Shown: positions 1 through 9,161, counted from the first letter of the stretch. The stretch: DNA of 64,000 bases from Lunatibacter salilacus (GCF_009797935.1 NZ_VOLC01000012.1:176698-240697); one strand, 5' to 3'. Numbers and translations: made by a program. Notes: generated by a model not told the origin, from the sequence alone.

Positions 1-693
1 ATGGTCATCCTCTTCAGTCAGTCTTACCCAAAGAAATTTTAGATCAGTGCTTAATTGATGATCAGTTTTTCGAATAAAGCCATCCAACTCCAAAGGCTCT
101 CCAGCCTCACCTTCCAACTCCCCATCATGAAGATTTGCAATGCTGATTTGCGGGGCATATGGAGTCTGAAGATAAAATGTAGCCAGGTAATTGGAATTAT
201 CACCAAAACTTGTCTGATTTCCATGTACATCGATGGCTTGAATAGAAAAATCATAGGGTCCGGCCAGCACGTTTCCAGAAACTCTTGAGGAATTTCCTCC
301 CCAGTAAATATCAGTACCCGGTCCATCCACACTCACCCGGGTGGCTCCTTGGGGAAACCTAAAGTCAGGATTTGCAGCATCAGGAGAATAAATATCATCA
401 ACATCAAGCCGCTCAAAATCTGTCTGAATTCTTCCGTGTGTATGCCCGTCAAATGAACTGTGAATGTCTACCCTAATCTGGGCGATTCCAGATGGGTCAT
501 CCACCCCAAACCTGACGTGAAGATGATCTTTGGTAGCCGGATTGACTTCTTCCTCCATAGGACGAACTGCATCTCTGCCATCCGCTGTTCCAATCACAGG
601 GGCTTCAAGGTCTCTGATTTGATCGTCGTCGGTTTCGCAGGAATATGCTAAAAAGGAGGCTCCGAGTAGTAAGTATAACAGTGGCTTTTTCAT
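1..693 (-). CDS. DUF4625-like His-rich lipoprotein (C-terminus beyond window)
   Basis: The frame is open from an ATG at 693 down to position 1, giving 231 codons with no stop, so the C-terminus lies outside the window. The N-terminus MKKPLLYLLLGASFLAYSC is a lipoprotein signal with a loose lipobox and Cys19. The body has the motif VDIHSSFDGHTHG and a later DVHGN, resembling Bacteroidota DUF4625 lipoproteins that sit beside TonB receptors. It follows a TonB receptor gene on the same strand with a 93-bp gap. The His-rich motif suggests metal binding at the outer membrane. That role is inference. The gap contains a candidate regulatory element shared with the receptor gene. Confidence 0.72.
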   Translation of the reverse strand, partial: MKKPLLYLLLGASFLAYSCETDDDQIRDLEAPVIGTADGRDAVRPMEEEVNPATKDHLHVRFGVDDPSGIAQIRVDIHSSFDGHTHGRIQTDFERLDVDDIYSPDAANPDFRFPQGATRVSVDGPGTDIYWGGNSSRVSGNVLAGPYDFSIQAIDVHGNQTSFGDNSNYLATFYLQTPYAPQISIANLHDGELEGEAGEPLELDGFIRKTDHQLSTDLKFLWVRLTEEDDH

Positions 694-715
694 GGTAATT
701 AAAGTTTATTAATCA

Positions 716-752
716 ATGTTGCAAATGCAAATATGTTGCAATAATATAACAT
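716..752 (-). promoter_or_regulatory. Candidate metalloregulator (Zur/Fur-like) site upstream of the DUF4625-like gene
   Basis: ATGTTGCAA occurs twice (716-724 and 733-741). The second copy starts the imperfect palindrome ATGTTGCAATAATATAACAT (733-752), whose outer arms ATGTT/AACAT are exact. It lies 23 to 60 bp upstream of the lipoprotein start. It resembles the enterobacterial Zur box (ATGTTATA-n-TATAACAT). A related sequence lies upstream of the neighbouring receptor gene. Assignment to Zur is inference. Confidence 0.4.
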
Positions 753-786
753 CTTCGCTTATTGGCCAAGAAAAAATAGATATTTA

Positions 787-3159
787 TTAATGTTTTATCC
801 CGATGGGTATTTTGAGACTCAGGCTAATATTCCTTCCCTGCTCGGGAAGATTTAGTAGTCGATATCTACTTAAATGGTTGAAATAAAAGGTATTTGTTAA
901 GTTTTGACCACTAAGTTGGAACTTAAGTGGTTGCTTCCAAAGTAGGGTTCGCCATCCCAAACCCCCTTCTAGTAATTGATATCCATCTGTGGTACGTTCG
1001 TTTCTGTCGACCCGATTCTGCTGTGCCGCGTACCTATATTCAAGAAAAACAAAAAGATTCTGCGCAACTTGCCCTAGATTAGGGATTTTATATTCCACGC
1101 CGCCCAAAAAACTCAAAGGGGGAGTGAGTGGAAGGGGCAGCCGTGTTTCCAGGTTAAAATTATAAATATATTCGGCGGCAAAAGAAACACTCAAATTTGG
1201 AAAAACTATCCAATCTGCTTTGATCTCCCCACCTGTAAAAACAGCATTATGTTGCCGGTATTCCCAAGCTGTACTTGACCCTGGGAGTCTGGAAAAACTT
1301 CCCGTAGGAGCCAAATAAATAAAGTCTTGATAATAACCCCAAAAGGGGCTGAGGCCAAGAAGAAAGTTTCTTTTCGAATAGGAATAGTTTGCATCTACCT
1401 GATAGCTGCGTTCGGAAACTAAATCCGCATTCCCGATTTCATGCCGGAAATTTCCATGGTGAATACCATTGGTTGATAATTCGATGGGGGTAGGCATTCT
1501 GAAGCTACTTCCCAAATTTAATTTCAAATTATGGTGTGTATTTAATATCCATGACATTCCCGATGACCCACTTAAATTATAAAAAGTACGTGCAATGTCT
1601 GGGTTTCTTTGGTCAAATTGTCCAGTAGGGGTTAACCGCTCATAGATCGGCTGTAAATGCTCTTGAATGATATGCCGCCCACCATCGGCACGCAGGCCTG
1701 CATTTACAATGAAATTATCCTTCCATCGGTACTCATGAAAATAGAAAATTCCTCCTTGTAAACTGGTAAAATTTGGAAGTAAAAACTCAAAGCCTCCTTG
1801 ATTGTTAACCATATAAGAAGATTGAATTCCTAAAATGGTTTGATTTTTATCATCAACATGTTTGTTGTACCGCAAGTTGGCGGTATAGGTATCAAGGTAA
1901 AGCCCCAAGGCTAGATTTCCTTCAGATGTCGGGCCAACACCATGGGCGTGGGGAAGTGATTCCTCCAACCTGCGGTTATTTTGGTAACCCAGATCTATTT
2001 CCAGCCAGTTTCGATTATGTTGTATGGTGGTATTGGATATTATTTTTAGGTGTTTATTGTCCTGCCTCGGATAGTCTATACCACGGTTGTCCCCATTATG
2101 ACGCAAACTGTACGCAGTGGGAATACCGACGGCACCGGTAAAGATTCCAGCTTGTTGGCTAAATTGCGAAACGGTGAGGGTTGATTTTCCCCAATCTTTC
2201 CTGACACCTCCCATTAAAGAAAAATGGCGCTCTTTGCCTGCTGTGTTTTTTAGCCGATTTTCATACACGGGAAGTACAAATCCGGCATAGTTAAACTGAT
2301 CGGTAGGAACCCGGTAATCCTGAAAATCCTGTGCAGTAAAACGCGCCTTGAAGACTACATCCTTTTCGTTGCCTTCCACCATGGCGGTATTTCCATACAT
2401 GGCATTATTGCTTCTGTAGCTACTAACTACATGGCCCCTTATTTCACCAAGTTCAGGAAGGGCTCCCGGAGCGATATTTATCACTCCTGCCATCCCGTCA
2501 GAGCCATAGATAAGCGATGCAGGTCCTTTGATCACTTCTACACGGTCTACATCAAAGGGATCAATTTCAAGGCCATGGTCCGCACCCCATTGCTGCCCTT
2601 CCTGCTTGATTCCCCTGTCATTTACCATTATCCGGTTAAAGCTCATGCCTCTGATTACAGGCTTACTGATGCCTACACCCGTGTTAATGGTGCTGATCCC
2701 GGGAAGTTTTTCCAGCGCATTGGCAAAGGTACCCGTATTGTTTTTTTCAATATAATCCCTGTCAATGACTTCTATACTTTGGGATTGTTCTACTGGGCCA
2801 TTTTTGAAAGGATTAGCCTCAATGGTCAGCGACTGTAGAGTTATTGCCGACTCAAGCATGGTAATAGAAAGACGTACATCTTCCGATTGGACCCTTATAT
2901 TTTCAGTCTGAGACCTATATCCCAAATGGGTAAAGTGAAAATGGTAGGTGCCGGGTCGAAGATTCGGTATGGAAAAGTTTCCGTCTATATCGGCTATCGC
3001 TCCTTTCCCCAGTTCATGAATATGGATATGGGCCATCAGAGGATCCCCTTTTTCTCCTTTCACCGTTCCAAAAACGATATAGTTTTGCGACTGCTGCGCA
3101 AACCCGACATAGGGACCGATGGCTATTAAAACCACTAGAAGAAATGGTAGAATTTTCAA
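787..3159 (-). CDS. TonB-dependent outer-membrane receptor, probably for a metal
   Basis: The 790-residue protein has a signal peptide (about residues 1-21, ending VGFAQ), a CarboxypepD_reg-like domain (about 25-115), a TonB plug (about 120-235, with LEKLPGISTINTGVGISKPVIRG split by the usual plug features and VEVIKGPASLIYGS) and a 22-strand-type barrel to the C-terminus. Length is normal for a siderophore- or metal-type receptor rather than a SusC. His-containing stretches (AHIHIHE, GADHGLE, LPHAHG, IHHGNFRHE) and the adjacent DUF4625-like lipoprotein suggest a metal or metal-chelate substrate. No in-frame ATG exists between the upstream stop at 3193-3195 and the signal peptide, so the start appears to be TTG at 3157-3159. 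Substrate is not determined. Confidence 0.88.
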   Translation of the reverse strand: MKILPFLLVVLIAIGPYVGFAQQSQNYIVFGTVKGEKGDPLMAHIHIHELGKGAIADIDGNFSIPNLRPGTYHFHFTHLGYRSQTENIRVQSEDVRLSITMLESAITLQSLTIEANPFKNGPVEQSQSIEVIDRDYIEKNNTGTFANALEKLPGISTINTGVGISKPVIRGMSFNRIMVNDRGIKQEGQQWGADHGLEIDPFDVDRVEVIKGPASLIYGSDGMAGVINIAPGALPELGEIRGHVVSSYRSNNAMYGNTAMVEGNEKDVVFKARFTAQDFQDYRVPTDQFNYAGFVLPVYENRLKNTAGKERHFSLMGGVRKDWGKSTLTVSQFSQQAGIFTGAVGIPTAYSLRHNGDNRGIDYPRQDNKHLKIISNTTIQHNRNWLEIDLGYQNNRRLEESLPHAHGVGPTSEGNLALGLYLDTYTANLRYNKHVDDKNQTILGIQSSYMVNNQGGFEFLLPNFTSLQGGIFYFHEYRWKDNFIVNAGLRADGGRHIIQEHLQPIYERLTPTGQFDQRNPDIARTFYNLSGSSGMSWILNTHHNLKLNLGSSFRMPTPIELSTNGIHHGNFRHEIGNADLVSERSYQVDANYSYSKRNFLLGLSPFWGYYQDFIYLAPTGSFSRLPGSSTAWEYRQHNAVFTGGEIKADWIVFPNLSVSFAAEYIYNFNLETRLPLPLTPPLSFLGGVEYKIPNLGQVAQNLFVFLEYRYAAQQNRVDRNERTTDGYQLLEGGLGWRTLLWKQPLKFQLSGQNLTNTFYFNHLSRYRLLNLPEQGRNISLSLKIPIGIKH

Positions 3160-3196
3160 GGAAGAGGAGATATTCAGATATGCAATAAAGTTTCAG

Positions 3197-3223
3197 ATGC
3201 AAAGGTATTGCAATATTTCAATA
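3197..3223 (-). promoter_or_regulatory. Shared element upstream of the TonB receptor gene
   Basis: Positions 3197-3217 match 725-745 at 17 of 21 bases in the same orientation (ATGCAAAnnTnTTGCAATAnT). The core TATTGCAATA (3206-3215) is a perfect palindrome. It lies about 40-60 bp upstream of the TTG start. A common regulator of both genes is a reasonable inference. Confidence 0.4.
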
Positions 3224-3315
3224 GATACAAAAAGTGAGGAGGTATTGTAATCCAATAATGGCAAAAAACAGACCTGCTAAAACCCCTTGATAAAAAAAAA
3301 ATCTACTATCATAGA

Positions 3316-3531
3316 TCAAATAGACTTTTTAATTCCATCTATTAAATAAGTAAGACCGTTTAACCTTATTTCATACATGGTTTGCATCCACATGCCCAAT
3401 TTCCCAGGGGGAAATCCCTGTCGATTAAACCAAACCAGGTAATGCTCTGGTAAGTCGCAGATAAGTTTGTCCTTGTACTTTCCAAAGGGCATTTTTTGGG
3501 TAACAATTTCAATCAGTATATGCTTGTCCAT
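3316..3531 (-). CDS. DUF3820 family small protein
   Basis: The 71-residue protein contains MPFGKYKDKLICDLPEHYL, WFNRQGFPPGKLGMW and EIRLNGL, which together are the DUF3820 signature (MPFGKYKG, DLPExYLxWF, GFPxGKLG). The family is small, cytoplasmic and of unknown biochemical function. The ATG at 3529-3531 gives the normal full family length. It lies downstream of the membrane protein gene at 3585-4016, separated from it by a hairpin terminator, so it probably has its own transcript or depends on readthrough. Confidence 0.85.
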   Translation of the reverse strand: MDKHILIEIVTQKMPFGKYKDKLICDLPEHYLVWFNRQGFPPGKLGMWMQTMYEIRLNGLTYLIDGIKKSI

Positions 3532-3552
3532 GTGATTTATTTGGAAACAGAA

Positions 3553-3574
3553 AAAGGCCCTATAATGGGCCTTT
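3553..3574 (-). terminator. Rho-independent terminator
   Basis: AAAGGCCC (3553-3560) and GGGCCTTT (3567-3574) form a perfect 8-bp stem with a TATAAT loop. Read on the minus strand it ends in a short T run, and it lies just after the stop of the membrane protein gene at 3585. Confidence 0.8.
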
Positions 3575-3584
3575 GTGATTTATA

Positions 3585-4016
3585 TCAATTTAACCAAGCA
3601 GCCCAAGGTATTCGGCTTAAGATCAGAACGAGTCCGACACCATAGAACATATAAATACTTCGGAAGCGATTTCGGCTATCTGTTAATTTTTTAGCCCGGC
3701 TGTAACCGACTGTTATCACTGCTACCGCAATGATGTTAATAATCGGATGTTCCAAAGCATACAGCCGACTCATGGAGTCTGACATTGTTTCACCACTTAA
3801 GTTTGCAAACCCTAGTGGGCTCAGAAAATACAAAACCAGCCCGATTACCAGTTGCAGGTGTGCGGGAATCAGTCCAAATAGTCCAAACTTCCTGTCTTTC
3901 TCCTCAAATGATCGGCCACTCAGCGCTCCTATCAAAGCATATACAAAACTGAAAATAATTCCCAACAATGCTAAATAAGCCAGAAAGGAGTGAAGGTGTT
4001 GAAATCCTGTTGTCAT
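3585..4016 (-). CDS. Four-TM integral membrane protein, function unknown
   Basis: The 143-residue protein has four hydrophobic segments (about 8-30, 48-67, 88-107, 120-140). His8 falls at the edge of TM1, and the sequence HPIINIIAVAVITVGYSRAKK fragment around residue 90 places a His before TM3. Similar Bacteroidota proteins are often labelled cytochrome B-like, but I see no convincing heme-ligand pattern and do not assign that function. The ATG start at 4014-4016 is clear. A hairpin terminator follows the stop, so it appears monocistronic. Confidence 0.7.
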   Translation of the reverse strand: MTTGFQHLHSFLAYLALLGIIFSFVYALIGALSGRSFEEKDRKFGLFGLIPAHLQLVIGLVLYFLSPLGFANLSGETMSDSMSRLYALEHPIINIIAVAVITVGYSRAKKLTDSRNRFRSIYMFYGVGLVLILSRIPWAAWLN

Positions 4017-4246
4017 GATTGATTGCGTTTATGAATTAGCTAAATAAAGAAAAAATATTGAGATTTATTCGGTTAATGCGGGGATTGTTGGTTGAAAACA
4101 AATAATTTATTAAAGGTCAGCAGGGAATTTTTTCTAATTTCGCGTTCTCTTTCAGGTCGGATTAGAATTCTTTGAAAGAATATCCAAACTAAATCACCCA
4201 GAAGGCCAATAAAGTTACTGAAAATTTTCTTTGATTTTCCTTATTT

Positions 4247-5524
4247 ATGAACTACATACCTTTTATTAAAGCCAATAGCAAATTACTTTCATTCGGACTC
4301 TTGATGACCTGTTTGTCGGGATATGGGCAAACCTATTTGTTAGCGCTGTATGTACCGTTTCTGATTGAGGAATTTTCACTACAAAATGCCCAAATCAGTA
4401 TCTATTACATGGTGGCAACAATTGCAAGTGCCTTGGTCCTGCCCCAGCTCGGCAAGCTAATCGACACTGTTCGGCTAAAACCGTATACCCTAGTGTCTAC
4501 ATTTGTATTTGTCGTCGCCATGGTTACTATGAGTTATGTTCAACATTGGTTTGTTATTGTTTTGGCATTCTTCGGGCTGAGGATTGCAGGACAGGGACTT
4601 TTTAGCCATATATCCATGACCTCCATGTCCAAATACTTTGACAAGGGGAGGGGAAAGGCAATTAGCTTGGCTTCGTTGGGACATCCCTTCGGTCAAGCCA
4701 TACTTCCAGTAATGGTGGTCGGCATTATTGGCTTGGTAGGTTGGCGGGCCTCCTTGCTGGTGAATGCAGGACTGGTATTGGTGATCGTTCCCGTGTTTTT
4801 ATATTTTTTTATAAATGAGGACAAGCTAGTGATTCATGAGAAATCTGGAAAGAACAAAAATGAACTGACAAAGAACGTTTCTTCATGGCAAATTATGAAA
4901 TCCAAGGCCTTTCTGCTGCTTGCTCCCAATATGTTTGTCCTGTCTTTCACCATTACCGGACTGTTCTTTTATCAATTTGCCATAGCGGATTTTAAAGACT
5001 GGTCCCTGCAGTGGATGGCAATCGGCTTGACATTTTATGCTATCGCGGGGTCTGTCGCCATTTTGTTTGCAGGCCCGTTAATTGATAAATACACAGCCCG
5101 AAGATTTTTCCCATTTTACCTTATCCCATTTATGATTGCCATTGGTTTTATATGGATTTTTCCCCAGTCATGGGTGATTTTCCCCTATATGATTCTGATG
5201 GGTGTTTCCGCAGGTCTGGGTAATGCCATTATGTCCGCCTTGCAAGTTGAGCTTTTTGGAGCTTCCTATATAGGAAAGGTTAGAAGTTTGTTCGCTTCCA
5301 TCATGGTGCTGAGTTCTGCGGTCGGACCGGCGGTATATGGTATTGTTGTCGATGCGGGGTATTCATTTGATATGTTGTTCATTTTCTCAATTATACTGAT
5401 GTTCCTGGTTATTGCTCAGTCATTTCGGATCATACCTAATTTTACCTATGCAAAAATGAAATACAAGTTTAAAAACCGCCACCGTAGATTTGATTTTTTT
5501 CATATCTTTAATCTAAAACATTAA
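4247..5524 (+). CDS. Major facilitator superfamily transporter
   Basis: The 425-residue protein has about 12 hydrophobic segments split by a basic, Lys-rich central loop (about residues 195-215, NEDKLVIHEKSGKNKNEL), as expected for a 6+6 MFS fold. The loop between TM2 and TM3 carries LGKLIDTVRLKPYT, a form of MFS motif A, and a second copy in the C-half reads GPLIDKYTARRFF. It is an inner-membrane secondary transporter. The substrate cannot be read from the sequence. It stands alone between a minus-strand gene and a small downstream membrane gene that has its own promoter-like sequence. Confidence 0.85.
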   Translation: MNYIPFIKANSKLLSFGLLMTCLSGYGQTYLLALYVPFLIEEFSLQNAQISIYYMVATIASALVLPQLGKLIDTVRLKPYTLVSTFVFVVAMVTMSYVQHWFVIVLAFFGLRIAGQGLFSHISMTSMSKYFDKGRGKAISLASLGHPFGQAILPVMVVGIIGLVGWRASLLVNAGLVLVIVPVFLYFFINEDKLVIHEKSGKNKNELTKNVSSWQIMKSKAFLLLAPNMFVLSFTITGLFFYQFAIADFKDWSLQWMAIGLTFYAIAGSVAILFAGPLIDKYTARRFFPFYLIPFMIAIGFIWIFPQSWVIFPYMILMGVSAGLGNAIMSALQVELFGASYIGKVRSLFASIMVLSSAVGPAVYGIVVDAGYSFDMLFIFSIILMFLVIAQSFRIIPNFTYAKMKYKFKNRHRRFDFFHIFNLKH

Positions 5525-5558
5525 GCACCAAAATTATAGGTTTTCACCGTTTAGAAAG

Positions 5559-5590
5559 TTTTGAGTTTTCCAACCCTTTCCCTACCTTTA
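5559..5590 (+). promoter_or_regulatory. Candidate Bacteroidota-type promoter
   Basis: TTTG (5559-5562) lies 20 bp before TACCTTTA (5583-5590), close to the Bacteroidota -33 TTTG / -7 TAnnTTTG pattern. The start codon of the small membrane gene is 17 bp downstream. Confidence 0.4.
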
Positions 5591-5607
5591 GGAAATACAT
5601 TAAAAGC

Positions 5608-5832
5608 ATGGAAGTTCTCCTTACCTTATTCATTTTCACGGTATCCTACAGCCTTCTTTTTCTCTCATTTTTTCCGGTGCGCTCGTTAAAACGCATTCAA
5701 AATTTAACTGAAAGCCCAAAAGAGAGTCAATCTTACAGACAATATAATCTGACTTGGCCTTATTTTCTCTCGTTTCTGGGTGGGTATGTTGTAGCCACTG
5801 TGATGGTTTATATCATTTGGGATTGGATATAA
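5608..5832 (+). CDS. Small two-TM membrane protein, unknown function
   Basis: The 74-residue protein has two hydrophobic segments (about 4-24 and 50-71) separated by a polar linker rich in Ser, Lys and Gln. The ATG at 5608 follows a promoter-like sequence with good spacing, which supports it as a real gene. I recognise no family. It ends 23 bp before the convergent argH stop. Confidence 0.6.
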   Translation: MEVLLTLFIFTVSYSLLFLSFFPVRSLKRIQNLTESPKESQSYRQYNLTWPYFLSFLGGYVVATVMVYIIWDWI

Positions 5833-5855
5833 AGAAATAGCCAAAACAGGTTATT

Positions 5856-7190
5856 TTACTTGGCCAACAACTTTTCAACACTTTTCTCGACGTATTCAAA
5901 ATCAAAGGAAACCAGTGCTTTTTGCATTTTAACTTTGATTTCATCTAGGCAAAGATTACCGATACTTCCCTCATGGGAATGTTCGACTTTGGTAGAAGGG
6001 CGAAATTCTCCCGCTTCTATATCCATTCCGATTTTCTTATATGCATCCCGGAAGGGCATCCCTTCCAATACCAACCGATTTACCTCTTCCACACTGAATA
6101 GATAGGCGTAGAAGTTATCCTCCAAAATGTCGGGCTTAATGACGATGTGTTTCAGCATAAAAGCTGTCATCTGCAAACAATCCTTTAACTGACTTAGATC
6201 CGGAAAAACAGTTTCCTTCAACAGCTGTAGATCCCGGTGGTACCCCGTGGTCATGTTTGTTAGTTGAAGGAAGATTGCCTGTGGGCTGCTTTGAAGCTGG
6301 TTCGTTTTTGCGCGGAGGAGCTCGAATACATCCGGATTTTTTTTGTGCGGCATGATGCTGGATCCGGTCGTCAATTCATCCGGAAAGGTTACAAAAGCAA
6401 AATGTTGGTTCATAAATAGGATGATATCCGCAGAGAGTTTATTCAAGGTACCTGCGGTGCTGGCAGTGGCAAACGACAGAAACTTCTCCGTTTTTCCCCG
6501 GCTGTTCTGCGCGTTGATTACATTGTAATGAAGATCTGCAAAGCCCAGAAGCTGGGTAGTCAAGGAACGGTTAAGGGGAAAAGACGAACCGTAACCCGCC
6601 GCCGATCCGAGGGGGTTTTGGTTGACCAAATGGTAGGCTGCACGCCACAGTTCAAGGTCCTCGACCAAGGCTTCGGCTAAGCCCCCAAACCATAAACCAA
6701 AGGATGAAGGCATGGCCAATTGGGTATGGGTATAGCCGGGCATAAGGTGGTTTTTATACCTTTCTGCCAGCATTATCAAATCCGTAAATAGGAAGTTTAT
6801 ATCATTAATAATCAGTTGTATCTCGTGTCTGTAATAAAGCTTTAGATCAACCAAAACTTGATCATTTCTGGATCTTCCACTATGCAGTTTTTTTCCTACA
6901 TCCCCATACCTTTGGGTTAGCAAAAATTCAACCTGACTGTGAACATCTTCTACACCCGGAGCAATGGAAAAAGTGCCAGCCTCTATTTCATCCCAAATCT
7001 CAATCAGTCCTTTTCGTAAGGCAGTAAGTTCGTCAGCAGTCAGCAATCCTATCTCTTGTAGCATCTGCGCATGCGCCAACGATCCCAAGACATCAAAGGG
7101 TGCAAGGAGTATGTCAAATTCCGGATCACGGCCGATGGTGAATGATTCTACTTCTTTTTTATTGCTGCTGTTCTTTTGCCAAAGTTTCAT
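5856..7190 (-). CDS. argH: Argininosuccinate lyase
   Basis: This enzyme performs the last step of arginine synthesis, splitting argininosuccinate into arginine and fumarate. The 444-residue protein belongs to the fumarase/aspartase superfamily. It has SGRSRNDQ (104-111), GYTHTQ (152-157) with the active-site His, and the family signature GSSIMPHKKNPD (276-287) in the flexible catalytic loop. Length is slightly short compared with the usual 455-465. It is the last gene of the minus-strand arg operon, 60 bp after the M20 deacetylase gene. Confidence 0.95.
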   Translation of the reverse strand: MKLWQKNSSNKKEVESFTIGRDPEFDILLAPFDVLGSLAHAQMLQEIGLLTADELTALRKGLIEIWDEIEAGTFSIAPGVEDVHSQVEFLLTQRYGDVGKKLHSGRSRNDQVLVDLKLYYRHEIQLIINDINFLFTDLIMLAERYKNHLMPGYTHTQLAMPSSFGLWFGGLAEALVEDLELWRAAYHLVNQNPLGSAAGYGSSFPLNRSLTTQLLGFADLHYNVINAQNSRGKTEKFLSFATASTAGTLNKLSADIILFMNQHFAFVTFPDELTTGSSIMPHKKNPDVFELLRAKTNQLQSSPQAIFLQLTNMTTGYHRDLQLLKETVFPDLSQLKDCLQMTAFMLKHIVIKPDILEDNFYAYLFSVEEVNRLVLEGMPFRDAYKKIGMDIEAGEFRPSTKVEHSHEGSIGNLCLDEIKVKMQKALVSFDFEYVEKSVEKLLAK

Positions 7191-7250
7191 GGAGTGATTT
7201 TGTTTTTTTCTAATCGGTTAATTTGCATGTATGCAGATTGATTAGATATT

Positions 7251-8318
7251 TTAAGTTTCGTTGAGTTCGGAATAGTGGTTCAGTAAATTTACATAGGCAT
7301 CAATGCCTTCGTAGATTTCATGGACAAAAATGAATTCGTCCGGGGTATGGGATCGGGCTGAGTCTCCCGGTCCGATTTTTACAGAAGGATAGGGAATGAG
7401 TGCCTGATCCGAAAGTGTTGGACTGCCATACTGTGAGATACCGAGTTTGTCAGCCAACTGAATGATCTTATGTGTCGGATCGATTCGGGACGAATTTAGC
7501 CGGAGCGAGCGAGGTGTTAATTCCGCTTTTACCTGTTGTTTTAATTCATTTAGGATTTCCTCCAACGTATATGCGTCCGTAACACGAACATCCAAGGTGT
7601 AAGTACAGATGTCAGGAACGACATTATGTTGACTGCCTGCCTGTATTATAGTTGCCGTGACTTTGTTTTTCCCCAGATAATTGGAAGATTTTTGAAATTC
7701 GTAATCCCTTATAATAACTAGGTCATCAAGCGCGAGGTAAATGGCGTTGATTCCTTCGTTTCGGGCAGCATGTCCGGCTTTTCCTTTTATCACAGCGTCA
7801 ATGACGACGAGCCCTTTTTCGGCAACGGCCATTTGAAGTAGGGTAGGTTCTCCAACTATTGCCAGTTCCAATGATGGTAATAAAGGTAATACGCTTTCTA
7901 TGCCGTTTTGTCCGCTGATTTCCTCTTCTGCTGTAGCGGCCAATATCAGATTATAAGGAAGCTTTTTTTCATAAAAATATATAAATGTGGCGATCAGGCT
8001 AACCAGGCAACCTCCGGCATCGTTACTCCCTAACCCGTATAATTTTCCGTCTTCTATTATTGCCTGAAAGGGATCCCGAGTATATCCTTGATTCGGTTTT
8101 ACGGTATCATGGTGTGAATTTAGCAGAACAGAAGGAAGGGCCGGGTTAAAGTTTTTGTTTTTTGCCCAGATGTTGTTTCCCGACCTTTCCCAGGTGATTT
8201 TTTTTGCTGTCAGATAGCTTGAAAGAACCTGTGCTGTTCGGTCTTCTTCCCGGCTGATCGATGGCGTCTCGATTAGGGACTTTAATAGCGTGAGTGCTTC
8301 TTCTTTGAGATTGTTCAA
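7251..8318 (-). CDS. argE: M20 family metallopeptidase, probable N-acyl-ornithine/citrulline deacylase
   Basis: The 355-residue M20 zinc deacylase has metal-site motifs NSHHDTV (67-73), GSNDAGG (98-103) and the EEE triplet (131-133), then GEPT and a late His in SARSHTPDE. Because the neighbouring carbamoyltransferase is of the N-acylornithine type, its substrate is expected to be N-succinyl- or N-acetylcitrulline, releasing citrulline for argG. That specificity is inferred from context. No in-frame ATG precedes the domain. The most likely start is TTG at 8316-8318, 28 bp after the argB stop. Confidence 0.88.
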   Translation of the reverse strand: MNNLKEEALTLLKSLIETPSISREEDRTAQVLSSYLTAKKITWERSGNNIWAKNKNFNPALPSVLLNSHHDTVKPNQGYTRDPFQAIIEDGKLYGLGSNDAGGCLVSLIATFIYFYEKKLPYNLILAATAEEEISGQNGIESVLPLLPSLELAIVGEPTLLQMAVAEKGLVVIDAVIKGKAGHAARNEGINAIYLALDDLVIIRDYEFQKSSNYLGKNKVTATIIQAGSQHNVVPDICTYTLDVRVTDAYTLEEILNELKQQVKAELTPRSLRLNSSRIDPTHKIIQLADKLGISQYGSPTLSDQALIPYPSVKIGPGDSARSHTPDEFIFVHEIYEGIDAYVNLLNHYSELNET

Positions 8319-8346
8319 GATTACTAATAAGGCTTCGTTTAGCAGG

Positions 8347-9147
8347 TTAATATAAATCGTATTTTTGGCTTCTTATAGTGGTGCCTGAATTTTTACCTTT
8401 TGCTGCCATCAGGAGATTTTCCGGAAGACCTACCCAAACATTGGCTACACCTTTGTTAAGTGCGTCAAAGGCATTGTCCAGCTTGGGTATCATGCCCGAA
8501 TGAATGATTTTTTCCCTTTTCAGTTCTTCGTAAATATCTTCGTTGATAAAAGGAACCAAACTGTTGTCGTTTTTTTCATCCATCAATACCCCACAGCGGT
8601 CAAAACAGAAAAAAAGATTTACAGTGTGTTTTTTGGCCAGCGCGGTTGCCACACAAGACGCTATGGTATCCGCATTGGTGTTTAGCAATTGGCCTTTTTT
8701 GTCGTGGGTAATGGCACAGAGGGTAGGTGCGATATGCTCGCTGACTAAGGTGGTAAGAAGATGGGTATTTACCTCTACCACATCTCCGACGAAACCATAG
8801 TCAATATCTTTCACCGGACGCTTTACTGATCGAATCACGTTACCATCTGCACCTGTCATTCCGATGGCATTTTGTCCGAAACGCTGCAACTGTGCCACCA
8901 ATTGCTTATTGATTAATCCGGCATAAACCATGGTCACAACATCCAAGGTTTCTGCGTCGGTAATTCTCCGTCCGTCTTTCATTTGGGGTGCGATCCCGAG
9001 TGAGTTTCCGATTCGGGAAGCCAAAACCCCGCCGCCATGTACAAGTATTTTATAGCCTGGAAAGGCTGCGAAAGCGCGTAGGAATTCCGTGGATTTTTCA
9101 GGGTGATCGATGACATTTCCACCGATTTTGATCACATTGATTTCCAT
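8347..9147 (-). CDS. argB: N-acylglutamate kinase (ArgB)
   Basis: This amino-acid kinase family enzyme phosphorylates N-acetyl- (or N-succinyl-) glutamate at the gamma carboxylate. The 266-residue protein has the N-terminal KIGGNVI motif, the glycine loop HGGGVLASRIG (about 38-48) and a C-terminal MIPKLDNAFDAL segment that positions ATP. Length fits the non-hexameric short ArgB forms. It sits 14 bp after argF'. Whether the acyl group is acetyl or succinyl cannot be told from this gene alone. Confidence 0.93.
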   Translation of the reverse strand: MEINVIKIGGNVIDHPEKSTEFLRAFAAFPGYKILVHGGGVLASRIGNSLGIAPQMKDGRRITDAETLDVVTMVYAGLINKQLVAQLQRFGQNAIGMTGADGNVIRSVKRPVKDIDYGFVGDVVEVNTHLLTTLVSEHIAPTLCAITHDKKGQLLNTNADTIASCVATALAKKHTVNLFFCFDRCGVLMDEKNDNSLVPFINEDIYEELKREKIIHSGMIPKLDNAFDALNKGVANVWVGLPENLLMAAKGKNSGTTIRSQKYDLY

Positions 9148-9161
9148 AAACTTTCGATGTT

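Noticed and set aside
3585..4016. Cytochrome b annotation for the four-TM protein
   Set aside because: No pair of conserved His residues in facing helices was seen; called unknown.
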